DNA of 64,000 nucleotides from Amycolatopsis sp. GM8. Lineage in GTDB: Bacteria > Actinomycetota > Actinomycetes > Mycobacteriales > Pseudonocardiaceae. The translations under genes were made by a program, and so were the position numbers. The notes under the pieces were generated by a model. The model saw only the letters and a program-made list of their open reading frames with translations. It was not told the DNA's origin and searched no databases. The stretch is taken from the NCBI RefSeq assembly GCF_021653975.1, contig NZ_JAJKFK010000012.1, positions 1 through 64,000 of the forward strand, written 5' to 3'. Of this stretch, positions 26,392-34,550 are shown piece by piece (position 1 is the first letter of the stretch; each line of letters starts with the position of its first letter).

Positions 26392-27348
26392 TCAGCGGCG
26401 CGGGTCCAGGATCAGCTTGCCGACCGTGGCACGGGAGCGGAGCGCTTCGTGGGCGGCCCGGGCCTCCGACAGCGCGTACTCACCACCGGCGATCGCGCGG
26501 ATCTTGCCGGCCTGCGACAGCTCGAACAGCTCCGCCATCGCCTTGCCGTAAACGTTGCCCGGCAATGAAAGCGCGTGCGGAATCCACATTCCGGCGATGG
26601 CCGTCGAGTGGCGGAGCAGGGACCCCAGCTGCACCGGCTTCGGCTGCTCACGGCTCGCCATCCCGTAGAACGCGAGCCGGCCGAACGGAGCCAGCGCGTC
26701 GATGCTCTGGTCGGTGACCCGCCCACCGGTCATGTCGAGGACGACGTCCACCCGGTCGCCGCCGTTGGCCTCACGCAGGGTCGCCGTCATGTCCTCGGCC
26801 CGCGAGTCGACCGCGACGTCCGCGCCGAGTTCCAGCGCCAGCGCACGCTTCTCCTCGCTGCTCGCCGTCGCGATCACCCGCCCGGCGCCCCACGCTTTCG
26901 CCAGCTGCACCGCGATAGTGCCGACGCCACCGGCAGCCGCGTGCACGACGACGCTTTCCCCTGATTCCAGATGCACACTTTTGCGCAACAACAACCACGC
27001 CGTCGCACCCTGCACGATGAACGAAAGCGCGGAAAGGTCATCCACCCCGTCCGGCACCGGGACGAGGGTCCGACGCGCGGCGACCGTACGTTCGGCATAT
27101 CCGCCGCTGCCGGTGAGGGCGACCACGCGGGTACCGTCGGAGGTGCGCCCGACCACCTCGCCGCCGGGCACGAGTGGTAGCTCACTCGGTGCCAGGTAAG
27201 TGTTTTCGGCCTGATGGGTGTCCGCGTAGTTGACCCCGGCGTGGTCCACCTCGATCAGCACCTGCCCCGCACCGGGCACCGGATCGGGCAGTTCGACATT
27301 TAGCAGGACTTCGGGACCACCGAACTCGGTCACTTGGACAGCACGCAT
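26392..27348 (-). CDS. Quinone oxidoreductase-like MDR-family enzyme
   Basis: 318 residues from ATG at 27348. N-terminal GroES-like fold (about 1-120; MRAVQVTEFGGPEVL, VDHAGVNYADTH) and NAD(P)H Rossmann fold (HAAAGGVGTIAVQLA near 137). It lacks the Cys/His ligands of zinc alcohol dehydrogenases, as expected of quinone oxidoreductases (QOR/zeta-crystallin class), which reduce quinones or enones with NADPH. Single gene, ending at the 21-bp repeat array. Confidence 0.87.
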   Translation of the reverse strand: MRAVQVTEFGGPEVLLNVELPDPVPGAGQVLIEVDHAGVNYADTHQAENTYLAPSELPLVPGGEVVGRTSDGTRVVALTGSGGYAERTVAARRTLVPVPDGVDDLSALSFIVQGATAWLLLRKSVHLESGESVVVHAAAGGVGTIAVQLAKAWGAGRVIATASSEEKRALALELGADVAVDSRAEDMTATLREANGGDRVDVVLDMTGGRVTDQSIDALAPFGRLAFYGMASREQPKPVQLGSLLRHSTAIAGMWIPHALSLPGNVYGKAMAELFELSQAGKIRAIAGGEYALSEARAAHEALRSRATVGKLILDPRR

Positions 27349-27428
27349 GGAGTAAACCTTACTCCCCGGTAATGGGATGAATGGCGGTAGTGTTGTCCGG
27401 GCCGTGGGGATTTGTCATCGGGGGAGCT

Positions 27429-27704
27429 ATGAATGACAAAAAGGTCAGCTATCCAATACCGGGGGACATCGGATATGTCGTCGTCGGGGACTACCAGCGA
27501 CGGCTGACGGTCGAGCTGAACGTGCAGGCCGTGCGCAAGCTGCCGGCCTCCGTGGTCAGCAAACGGGTGATGATCGCCGCGAAGCGCGCGCTAGCCTCGG
27601 CGCGCAGCGAGGACGGCGTCGTAGAGCTCTTTCCTGGAGACGCCGGTGACATCGGCGATTTCGGCGGCGACGGATTTGAGTCGCTCGCCGGCGGCGACGC
27701 GTGA
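27429..27704 (+). CDS. Small protein of unknown function, 3' end antisense to rsmI
   Basis: 91 residues from ATG at 27429, with GGGGGAG 3 nt upstream. Codon third positions are mostly G/C up to about 27600, like real genes here. The first 60 residues (PIPGDIGYVVVGDYQ, then VELNVQAVRKLPASVVSKR) look like a small folded protein. The last third runs antisense into rsmI and is Gly/Asp-rich, so the true gene may be truncated. I do not recognise it. Confidence 0.45.
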   Translation: MNDKKVSYPIPGDIGYVVVGDYQRRLTVELNVQAVRKLPASVVSKRVMIAAKRALASARSEDGVVELFPGDAGDIGDFGGDGFESLAGGDA

Positions 27705-28415
27705 CGCCACCTCCTCGACCAGGTCGCTGACACTCACCGCGGCCGGCTGGGCGCCTTCGAGCACCACGGTGATCTCGCCGCGCACGCCGTCGGCCGCCCA
27801 CTCGGCGAGTTCGGCGAGCGTCCCGCGGCGCACCTCCTCATAGGTCTTCGTCAGCTCGCGGCACACGGCCGCGCGACGGTCGCCAAGCGTCTGCGCGGCC
27901 TCCGCCAGGGTTGCCGCGAGCCGGTGCGGCGACTCGAAGAACACGACGGTGCGCTGCTCAGCGGCCAGTGAGGCGAACCATTTGGCCTTTTCGCCGGCCT
28001 TGCGTGGCGCGAAACCCTCGAAGCAGAACCGGTCGCTCGGCAGCCCGGACACGGCGAGTGCGGTGGTCACCGCCGATGGCCCGGGCAGGCACGTCACCGG
28101 CAGGTTCTCCGCGACACAGGCCGCGACCAGGCGATATCCCGGGTCGGAGACGCTGGGCATGCCCGCGTCGGTCACCAGCAGCACCGTCTCGTCGGCGTGC
28201 AATGCCTCGAGCAGCTTGGGTAGCCGCGCTGTCTCGACGTCCTCGTAGAAGCTGACGATGCGTCCGCTCGGTGTGACGTCGAGCGCCGCGGCCAGCGCGC
28301 GCAGGCGCCGGGTGTCCTCCGCCGCGATGACGTCGGCGTCGCCGAGTGCGCTGACCAGGCGGGGTGAGGCGTCCCGTGAGTCACCGAGCGGGGTGGCGGC
28401 GAGGACGAGCGGCAT
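27591..28415 (-). CDS. rsmI: 16S rRNA (cytidine-1402-2'-O)-methyltransferase
   Basis: 274 residues, the usual length. Tetrapyrrole-methylase fold with family signatures: LAATPLGD near 6, AEDTRRLRAL near 33, VTDAGMPSVSDPGYRLV near 82, LPGPSAVTTALAVSGLPSDRF near 110 (described), FFESPHRL near 158. It methylates C1402 in the ribosomal decoding centre with S-adenosylmethionine. It is divergent from the mannosyltransferase gene 35 bases away, the same order seen in mycobacteria, which marks this as core chromosome. Confidence 0.93.
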   Translation of the reverse strand: MPLVLAATPLGDSRDASPRLVSALGDADVIAAEDTRRLRALAAALDVTPSGRIVSFYEDVETARLPKLLEALHADETVLLVTDAGMPSVSDPGYRLVAACVAENLPVTCLPGPSAVTTALAVSGLPSDRFCFEGFAPRKAGEKAKWFASLAAEQRTVVFFESPHRLAATLAEAAQTLGDRRAAVCRELTKTYEEVRRGTLAELAEWAADGVRGEITVVLEGAQPAAVSVSDLVEEVASRVAAGERLKSVAAEIADVTGVSRKELYDAVLAARRG

Positions 28416-28438
28416 AGGTGCAGCTTACGGGCCACCCC

Positions 28439-28444
28439 TAGAAT
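28439..28444 (+). promoter_or_regulatory. -10 box for leaderless start of the mannosyltransferase gene
   Basis: TAGAAT ends 6 nt before GTG at 28451. That distance places the transcript start at the first codon, a common leaderless arrangement in actinobacteria. No Shine-Dalgarno sequence is present. Confidence 0.55.
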
Positions 28445-28450
28445 CCAGGC

Positions 28451-30004
28451 GTGACCGCCATGCTGACGCGCCCAGCTCCGGATCCGGTGGAGGCGCTGCG
28501 CCCGCCGACGGACCGCGAGGCGACGCTGTTGGGGCGGCCGATGCCGTCGGACCGGCTGCGCGGCTGGATCGTCACGATCGTGCTGGGCGTGGTCGCGGCG
28601 ATCACCCGGTTCCAGAATCTGGGGTTCCCGACCGACAAGGGCACCCCGATTTTCGACGAGAAGCATTACGTGCCGCAGGCGTGGCAGATGCTGCGCAACG
28701 GCGGGTTCGAGGACAACGCCGGGTACGAGCTGGTGGTGCACCCGCCGCTGGCGAAGCAGCTGATCGCGGTCGGCGAGTGGATGTTCGGCTACGACGGGTG
28801 GGGCTGGCGGTTCAGTTCTGCGGTCGCGGGCACGATCATCGTGGTCCTCGCGGTGCGGGCCGCACGCCGGCTGACGCGGTCCACGCTGCTCGGTGGGGTC
28901 GCGGGCATCCTGGTCATCTGCGATGGTGTGCTTTTCTTGCAGTCGCGGATGGGGATGCTCGACATTTTCATCGCCCTGTTCTCGTTCGCCGCGTTCGCGT
29001 GCCTGTTGGTGGATCGGGACCAGGTGCGGCAGCGGTTGGCGGTCGCGGTCCGGGAAGGCTGGGCGGACGAGTCGCCGTGGGGGCCTCGGCTGGGTTTCCG
29101 CTGGTGGCGGTTCGCCGCGGGGGTTTGTGTCGGGCTCACTTTCGCGGTCAAATGGTCCGGCTTGTACTACATGGCTTTCTTCGGCCTGCTCGTCGTCGGC
29201 CTGGATGTGGCGGCCCGGCGCGCGGCGGGTGTTCCCCGGCCATGGCTGGGCACCCTGCGGCGCGATGTCCTGCCCGCGCTGTGGGCGATGGTCGCCATTC
29301 CGGTTTTGCTGTACCTGGCAAGCTGGTGGTCGTGGTTCGCGAGCGAGTCCGCGACCGACCGGCATTACACGGAGATCAAGAACATCGCGCCGGGTTTCTG
29401 GGGCTGGGTGCCAGCAGGGCTGCGTTCGCTGGGTGATTACTCGATGAACGTGCTGCACTTCCACGAAACCCTGTTGACGCCGAAAAATGATCCGCATCCG
29501 TGGGAGTCGAAGCCGTGGGTGTGGCCGATGGGCCTGCGTCCGATGCTCTATTACTATGAGTCGGGCACGGCGGTTTGTGGCACAACGGACTGCGTCCAGG
29601 CAACGATGTTGATCGGGACGCCCGCGACCTGGTGGCTGGCCCTACCGATGATCGGCTGGGGTTTCTGGCGCTGGTTCTTCCGGTTCGACTGGCGCTATGC
29701 CATGGTCCTGACGGCTTATTTTGCCGGATACCTGCCGTGGTTCACCAACATCGACCGGCAGATGTACTTTTTCTATGCCACACCCATGGCCCCATTTCTC
29801 GCCCTGGGCCTGACACTTGTGCTCGGGCAAATCCTCGGCAGCGCCAAGCGAGGTTTCGAGCGCCGGGGCACAGGATTGTTGGTGGTGGCACTGTACGTCG
29901 GGCTCGTGGTCGCAAACTTCGCCTGGCTCTGGCCAATCCTCAATGGTGACCCCATCTCCGGTGCCCACTGGCAAGCGGAACTATGGCTACCAAGCTGGCG
30001 CTAG
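28451..30004 (+). CDS. Protein O-mannosyltransferase (GT39)
   Basis: 517 residues from GTG at 28451. A multi-pass membrane enzyme (about 10 segments) with the GT39 signature: acidic loop 1 FDEKHYVPQAW near 62 and VVHPPLAKQLIAVGEW near 95. The C-terminal half has the PMT_4TMC-like membrane segments (WWLALPMIGWGFW, YFAGYLPWF). It transfers mannose from polyprenyl-phosphomannose to Ser/Thr of exported proteins at the membrane. It corresponds to Rv1002c of M. tuberculosis by context (beside rsmI). A 21-bp repeat array begins 12 nt after the stop. Confidence 0.92.
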   Translation: MTAMLTRPAPDPVEALRPPTDREATLLGRPMPSDRLRGWIVTIVLGVVAAITRFQNLGFPTDKGTPIFDEKHYVPQAWQMLRNGGFEDNAGYELVVHPPLAKQLIAVGEWMFGYDGWGWRFSSAVAGTIIVVLAVRAARRLTRSTLLGGVAGILVICDGVLFLQSRMGMLDIFIALFSFAAFACLLVDRDQVRQRLAVAVREGWADESPWGPRLGFRWWRFAAGVCVGLTFAVKWSGLYYMAFFGLLVVGLDVAARRAAGVPRPWLGTLRRDVLPALWAMVAIPVLLYLASWWSWFASESATDRHYTEIKNIAPGFWGWVPAGLRSLGDYSMNVLHFHETLLTPKNDPHPWESKPWVWPMGLRPMLYYYESGTAVCGTTDCVQATMLIGTPATWWLALPMIGWGFWRWFFRFDWRYAMVLTAYFAGYLPWFTNIDRQMYFFYATPMAPFLALGLTLVLGQILGSAKRGFERRGTGLLVVALYVGLVVANFAWLWPILNGDPISGAHWQAELWLPSWR

Positions 30005-30015
30005 CCGCGTAGCAA

Positions 30016-30099
30016 GCAAACTCACCGACGCCACGGGCAAACTCACCAACGCGGCAAGCAAACACGCCCGCGCCACGGGCAAACACGCCGGAACCTGGC
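30016..30099. repeat. Second array of the 21-bp repeat family
   Basis: Four 21-bp units in exact register (30016-30036, 30037-30057, 30058-30078, 30079-30099), each beginning GCAAAC. In inverse orientation they share GTCGG and GAGTTTGC with the left arm of the array at 26.1 kb. The first unit starts 12 nt after the mannosyltransferase stop. Confidence 0.8.
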
Positions 30100-30165
30100 A
30101 ACGGAACGCAACAACAAGAACAGCCCATCCACACCTCCCCCAACCCCGATAGAAAGCCGCCCTAG

Positions 30166-30246
30166 CGGTTGGCACGTCGTGTCAAGGGTGGACGAAGTCC
30201 ATCGCGAAGCGACGCCGAAGGCGCCCTTGACGCGACGTGCCAACCG
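30166..30246. repeat. Long-stem element with three GAA-loop hairpins
   Basis: Arms 30166-30188 and 30224-30246 pair at 22 of 23 positions. The 35-base interior contains three consecutive mini-hairpins with GAA loops: GGACGAAGTCC, TCGCGAAGCGA and CGCCGAAGGCG. The predicted shape is a basal stem carrying a three-leaf head. No coding potential. Confidence 0.8.
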
Positions 30247-30284
30247 TTAGACGATCGGCGATCGGGGTGGGCGCGACACCGTCA

Positions 30285-30326
30285 CCCGGCGCGGAGCGCC
30301 GGGACCCCTCGCGCGGAGCGCGAGGG
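30285..30326. terminator. Two adjacent GC-rich hairpins with GGA loops
   Basis: CCCGGCGC-GGA-GCGCCGGG (30285-30303) and, 2 nt later, a 9-bp stem at 30306-30314/30318-30326 with the same GGA loop, followed by AAAAGAAAAAG. They lie between convergent genes; a terminator or RNA-stability role is possible. Confidence 0.5.
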
Positions 30327-30430
30327 AAAAGAAAAAGATGTCCTCGCCGGACGGGCAGGCTCCAGGATGGCCGGGCCCAAAGGGATCTCACCTTGAGTGG
30401 GTGGTTGAGTTGGGTGGTCATCCCGTCGCC
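30327..30430. repeat. Dispersed repeat, copy 1 (related copy at 40.3 kb)
   Basis: An A-rich lead, then AAAAGATG, CCTCGCCGG, GGGCAGGCTCC, GGATCT, and GGGTGGTTGAGTTGGGTGG in order. The same blocks recur in the same order at 40321-40417. Both copies lie at the 3' ends of convergent genes. Confidence 0.7.
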
Positions 30431-30561
30431 TGCGGTTTTCGAATATCACTTTTCGTCAGACCCGCAAGCATTGGTCTCTCGGCCGCCGGACCCGGCCAAG
30501 GTTGCGGCCCTGACGAAAAGTGATCGTGCCGGTGTCAGGCGACGGGATGACCACCCAACTC
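30407..30561. repeat. Nested perfect inverted repeat
   Basis: Outer arms 30407-30432 and 30536-30561 are perfect complements over 26 bases. Inner arms 30445-30459 (ATCACTTTTCGTCAG) and 30510-30524 (CTGACGAAAAGTGAT) are perfect over 15 bases. The centre is GC-rich. It ends 24 nt before the stop of the convergent kinase gene. It could be a miniature transposon-like element or a structured RNA; no reading frame is supported. Confidence 0.8.
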
Positions 30562-30585
30562 GAGCCGTCGGCTTGCGCCGCAGCC

Positions 30586-32298
30586 TCACGCCCGCGGCGG
30601 CAATGCCCTCGTACCCGACGCTTGCTGCCTGGGCACGATCCGAGTCACCGGCCCGTCCGCGGACTTACCTGCCCGGGCCAGCCAGCCTTCGACCTCCCGC
30701 CGGACGGCGTTCAGTGTCGGCCGCCGCCGGGGTTCGTTGTCGAGCGAGGCGATCAGCAGCCGGGCGTGCGCCGAGCGTTGGGGCAGGCGTGACGCCGGTT
30801 CCGCCCGAGCCGCCGCCATCAACGCTGCCATCGGGCTTTCGCGGGTGCCGCGCGGCGGATAGCCCGACAGCGCATAGGAAACCGTCGCCGCGAGCTGCCA
30901 GGCATCCGAAGCCGGGGAGGCAGCGGCACCAGCCGCCTGCTCGGGCGCGACGAAGTCCGGGGTGCCGATCATCATGCCGGTGGCGGTCATCGTCGAGTCG
31001 CCGCGGCTGCGGGCGATCCCGAAGTCGATCAGGTGCGGCAGGCCACCTGGGTCGAGGATGATGTTCGACGGCTTGATGTCCCGGTGCAGCACACCTTTCT
31101 CGTGCGCGGCCGCGAGTGCACCGGCTGTCGTCGCCCAGAGGCGTGCGGCGGCGATGTCGTCGAGCGGGCCCTGGGCGTCGACCGCCGTGGCGAGTGCCTG
31201 GCCCTCCAGGTATTCCATCACCAGCGCGAGCCCGTCCGGCTCCTCGACCAGGTCGTACACCTTCACGCAGTTCGGGTGGCTGACCATGGCGAGGGCGCGG
31301 GCCTCGCGGCGCATGCGTTCCTCGGTGTCCTGGTCGGGCGCGTGCGCGATCTTCAACGCGACCGTGCGGCCCAGCTGGTTGTCGACCGCCTGCCACACCG
31401 TGCCGAACCCACCGTGCCCGAGCCTGCGGACCCGCCGGTATCGCTCGCCGCCATTGGCCGTCGAGCCGGGCGGCAGGGGCACCGGGCCTGGCGCGGACGC
31501 GAGCTGCTGTGCGGGCGCGACCGTCGTCGGCTTGTATTCCTTCGGGGGCACGGGCGGCGGTGTGGGTCGCGGCTGCGGTGGCGGTTCGGGCTTGCGTTCC
31601 TGCCGTGGCCGGTTGATCACCGACCACGGCGGCGGCCCGACCAGCGTGACCGGGATCAGCCCCAGCACGGCGACCGGCAGGAAACCGAGCCACAGGTGCA
31701 CGGCCGTGTTGGCCTCGACGGTCGCGCTGAACACCACGAAGATCACGTACGGCACCCACAGCAGCCGGCCCGGCCACTTCTGCCCACGCCGCATCGCCGT
31801 CCGCGCCTGCAGCATGATGAAGAACATCGTCAGCACCGGCAGCCCGACGAGCGCGCCGAGGTAGTAGCCGTAGGCGAGCGTGCTGCCCGAGGGGTAGAAG
31901 AGCGTCTCGAAGACGTTCTGCCCGCCGCCGAGGTACTGGCTCTGCCTGCCGATGAACCCGCAGTACTGCCGGTTGAGCGTGCCCACCTCACTCGCGGACA
32001 ACCCGGACTGGTGCCCGGTGAACGCGGCGCGGAACGTGCCCGAGATGCCGTTGGCCAGCAGCCACGGCACCAGGAACACCAGCACCACCCCGGTCACGGC
32101 GATCACGCTGATGGTCACCGCGTCATATCTGTTGCCCGTGAACTTGCGCATCATCGCGACGATCACGGCGCCCAGCACCGGGAACAGCGCGATCAGCGCA
32201 CCGGCCGCACTGGTCGCCCACACCCAGTCACCGGGGCAGAACCCCGGGTTGAACAAGGTATGCGCGAGGGACAGCAACCAGCTCGCGAATGCGTTCAC
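30586..32298 (-). CDS. Membrane Ser/Thr protein kinase with C-terminal kinase domain
   Basis: 570 residues from GTG at 32298, chosen for GGAGGGA just upstream; the frame stays open further 5' but carries no domain there. Residues about 1-240 hold four to five membrane segments, followed by a Pro-rich linker (about 240-280). The kinase domain spans about 284-545: glycine loop LGHGGFGTVW, Lys in VALKIA, catalytic HRDIKPSN near 406, IDFGIA near 425, and APEQA in the activation segment. All catalytic residues are present. Actinobacterial PknB-like kinases usually place the kinase first, so this order is reversed. It is divergent from the GAFNVGG two-gene unit, suggesting but not proving a shared pathway. 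Confidence 0.88.
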   Translation of the reverse strand: MNAFASWLLSLAHTLFNPGFCPGDWVWATSAAGALIALFPVLGAVIVAMMRKFTGNRYDAVTISVIAVTGVVLVFLVPWLLANGISGTFRAAFTGHQSGLSASEVGTLNRQYCGFIGRQSQYLGGGQNVFETLFYPSGSTLAYGYYLGALVGLPVLTMFFIMLQARTAMRRGQKWPGRLLWVPYVIFVVFSATVEANTAVHLWLGFLPVAVLGLIPVTLVGPPPWSVINRPRQERKPEPPPQPRPTPPPVPPKEYKPTTVAPAQQLASAPGPVPLPPGSTANGGERYRRVRRLGHGGFGTVWQAVDNQLGRTVALKIAHAPDQDTEERMRREARALAMVSHPNCVKVYDLVEEPDGLALVMEYLEGQALATAVDAQGPLDDIAAARLWATTAGALAAAHEKGVLHRDIKPSNIILDPGGLPHLIDFGIARSRGDSTMTATGMMIGTPDFVAPEQAAGAAASPASDAWQLAATVSYALSGYPPRGTRESPMAALMAAARAEPASRLPQRSAHARLLIASLDNEPRRRPTLNAVRREVEGWLARAGKSADGPVTRIVPRQQASGTRALPPRA

Positions 32299-32446
32299 CG
32301 CCGGTCCCTCCTGCTCGGGTGTGTCGGGCCCCCACCCTATTCGTCCTTCTGACGCAGGATCCGACTGGCAGGTTGCGGTCGGATTCCGGGTCGGCGGCCT
32401 GACCGGCACGCCCGCCTGGATTGACCCGTTTCTCCCCCAATGGCGG

Positions 32447-32462
32447 TAACCCTTAAGGGTTA
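32447..32462. promoter_or_regulatory. Perfect 16-bp palindrome upstream of membrane-protein gene
   Basis: TAACCCTTAAGGGTTA is fully self-complementary, 54 nt before the start at 32517 and within the kinase/membrane-protein divergent region. It looks like a dimeric repressor site; the regulator is unknown. Confidence 0.5.
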
Positions 32463-32516
32463 TGCGTGCTACGTTCGGTGCCCTTTCGGACACGAGAACG
32501 CACTGGGGAGAAGCGG

Positions 32517-34196
32517 ATGTTGACCGCGCCCGACACGGCCACCATGCAGGACGACACCACGCGCTACCTGTGCGCGGCGACGCACCTCGACTACCGGTAC
32601 GCGGACGCGGCGATCCGCGAGTTCGTGGTCGAGCCGACGCGGCCGATCCCGCCCTCGCCCGGCTTCCAGCCGGTGAGCGTGCTGGTCGAGGCCATCGCGT
32701 CCCGCGCCCGCCGCAAGTACCGCGACGGGGCGCTCGCGGTGCTGCTGGGTCTGTTCATCTGGCTCGCCTGGGGCACGTGGCTGCTCTACGGCTGGCTGAT
32801 CGTGGGCGTGGCCGCGGCGGTCCCGTCGATGCTCGGCAAGGGCAGCCGGGCGCGCAAGGCCGGCGCCGCGATCGCCGTGGCCGCAGGGCTCGTGCTGATC
32901 ATCGCCTTGGTGTCCGGCGGGTTGCAGGACATGCTCGACTCCGGTTCGAGCAGCCGGTACTACGCCGACGACTACTACCCCTACGAGACACCCGTCGAGC
33001 TGTGGCCGATCTCGCTGATCCCGCTCGCCCTGATCGGCGTGCTGCTGATCGGCGACCGGTTGTTCGTGTGGAACCTGCTGCGCACCCGCTTCGGTTACGG
33101 CACCAGGAACCTGCCACCGGCTGACCCGTTCGAGGCGCAGCAGCAGATGCTCTCGATGAGCCCGCCCCGGTTCGTGCGCCACCTCGACCGCTACCGCGCC
33201 GCCATCCCGTGGCCCGACGGCGGCGCGCCGCTGATCGTGCATCGCGGCTACAACCCGTTCGTCGGTGCCGGCCTGCACCGCGAACCCTGGTCGATGGCGT
33301 TGCCGCTGGAAAAGCTGTCGAAGGACACGAAACCGGACGGCTCACCGTTCGACGAGCTGACCACGGTCTCCTTGTACGACAAGGTGCGCGAAGCGATGTC
33401 GGCGCTGCAGGCGAGCACGGCGCTCTCGCCGGACCAGCGCCTGCGCGACCTGAAGATCATCGACGCGGTGTACGCGTCCTCGTCGGAACTGATCGACCAT
33501 CTCGAAGACCCGGCGGCCGGCCTCTATCTGTCCGATGTGGACTTTCCGCCGAACCCGGCGCTGCCGCCCGCCGAGGTCGCCGAGCTGCGCCGCCAGCCAC
33601 GGGAATGGGCGCGCTACTACCTGTGCTTCCAGGTCGAGACCTGGGACCGCGACCTGGTGATGTCGAGCTACCTGCACGCGGCGGTCGACGAGACCACGCT
33701 GTACCTGGAATGGACCCCGACCGTGCTGCCCCCGATCCACCCGGGGTACCGCGCGGTCGACAGGATGACGTCGAACCTCGCCGTCCCGCTCGGCCAGGCG
33801 TTGCTGCGCTGGGTGAAGCTGCCCGCGTCGATCCTCGGCCGCACCGTGCACACGCTCGGGCTGATCCACCCGCTGCGCCGGGAGCGCGGGGTGATCAACC
33901 CCGACGCGTACGGCTCGCTGCGCACGTTGCGGGAGATGGCCGCGGCCAGCGATGTGCCGAGCTACTTCCAGCTCGTCGACGTCGAGCGCTACGAGAAGAT
34001 CATGCACAGCAGGCTGATCCCGGCGATCAGCCGCATCCTGCGTGACAGCGGCTACTCGCCCGCCACGTTCGAACGCCAGGCCGCGATGGTCGTGAACAAC
34101 GACGTCACCATCGAACGGAACTTCGGCGCGTTCAACGTCGGCGGCAAGGTGTTCGGCGACCTGGGCGGCGCGACCGTGAAGGGCGGGGACGAGTGA
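32517..34196 (+). CDS. Membrane protein with C-terminal GAFNVGG amyloid-like motif
   Basis: 559 residues from ATG at 32517, with GGGGAG 6 nt upstream. An N-terminal cytosolic part is followed by three to four membrane segments (about 60-185: GALAVLLGLFIWLAWG, AIAVAAGLVLIIALVSG, LIPLALIGVLLIGDRLFVW) and a long globular region (about 190-525). I do not recognise that region as any catalytic family. The last 30 residues are a Gly/Asn/Val-rich beta motif, GAFNVGGxVxGxLxGATV, repeated at the N-terminus of the next gene product. Start and stop of the two genes overlap by 4 bases. Confidence 0.75.
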   Translation: MLTAPDTATMQDDTTRYLCAATHLDYRYADAAIREFVVEPTRPIPPSPGFQPVSVLVEAIASRARRKYRDGALAVLLGLFIWLAWGTWLLYGWLIVGVAAAVPSMLGKGSRARKAGAAIAVAAGLVLIIALVSGGLQDMLDSGSSSRYYADDYYPYETPVELWPISLIPLALIGVLLIGDRLFVWNLLRTRFGYGTRNLPPADPFEAQQQMLSMSPPRFVRHLDRYRAAIPWPDGGAPLIVHRGYNPFVGAGLHREPWSMALPLEKLSKDTKPDGSPFDELTTVSLYDKVREAMSALQASTALSPDQRLRDLKIIDAVYASSSELIDHLEDPAAGLYLSDVDFPPNPALPPAEVAELRRQPREWARYYLCFQVETWDRDLVMSSYLHAAVDETTLYLEWTPTVLPPIHPGYRAVDRMTSNLAVPLGQALLRWVKLPASILGRTVHTLGLIHPLRRERGVINPDAYGSLRTLREMAAASDVPSYFQLVDVERYEKIMHSRLIPAISRILRDSGYSPATFERQAAMVVNNDVTIERNFGAFNVGGKVFGDLGGATVKGGDE

Positions 34197-34507
34197 ACAA
34201 CGTCAATATCGGCGGCGACAACTACGGCGCCTTCAACGTCGGCGGCACGGTCAAGGGGAACCTGAGCGGCGCGACGGTGCACAACCCGCGGCTGGCGGAG
34301 CTGCTGGGCCAGTTGCGCGACGACGCGCCCGAGGCGCGCGCCGAACTCGCCCAGCTGCAGGAGGATGTCGCGTCCGGCGCCGCGAAACCCGCGGAAGTGC
34401 GGTCCCGCTGGGAAAAGATCAAGGCGACGCTGACCGGGATGGCCGAGGTCAGCGGCCCTGTCGCGAAGACCGTGACCGCGGTGCACGAGCTGATCTCGGC
34501 ACTCTGA
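34193..34507 (+). CDS. Small protein: N-terminal GAFNVGG motif plus helical domain
   Basis: 104 residues, translationally coupled (ATGA overlap) to the membrane protein. Residues 1-30 carry NxNIGGDNYGAFNVGG and a V-G-L-GATV continuation, closely matching the C-terminus of the upstream protein. Residues 32-104 are an amphipathic helical bundle (ELLGQLRDDAPEARAELAQ and following), like small Streptomyces proteins of the DUF5955 type; that link is from memory. The shared-motif arrangement is like bacterial amyloid signalling (BASS) pairs, in which a motif on one partner templates the other. Function not established. Confidence 0.7.
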   Translation: MNNVNIGGDNYGAFNVGGTVKGNLSGATVHNPRLAELLGQLRDDAPEARAELAQLQEDVASGAAKPAEVRSRWEKIKATLTGMAEVSGPVAKTVTAVHELISAL

Positions 34508-34550
34508 GCCATGATGTGGGGACCGGCTCGACGACGAGGAGGTCTATCCC

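Noticed and set aside
30237..31061. 274-codon plus frame over the hairpin region and kinase 3' end
   Set aside because: It crosses the inverted repeats and is antisense to the kinase catalytic domain.
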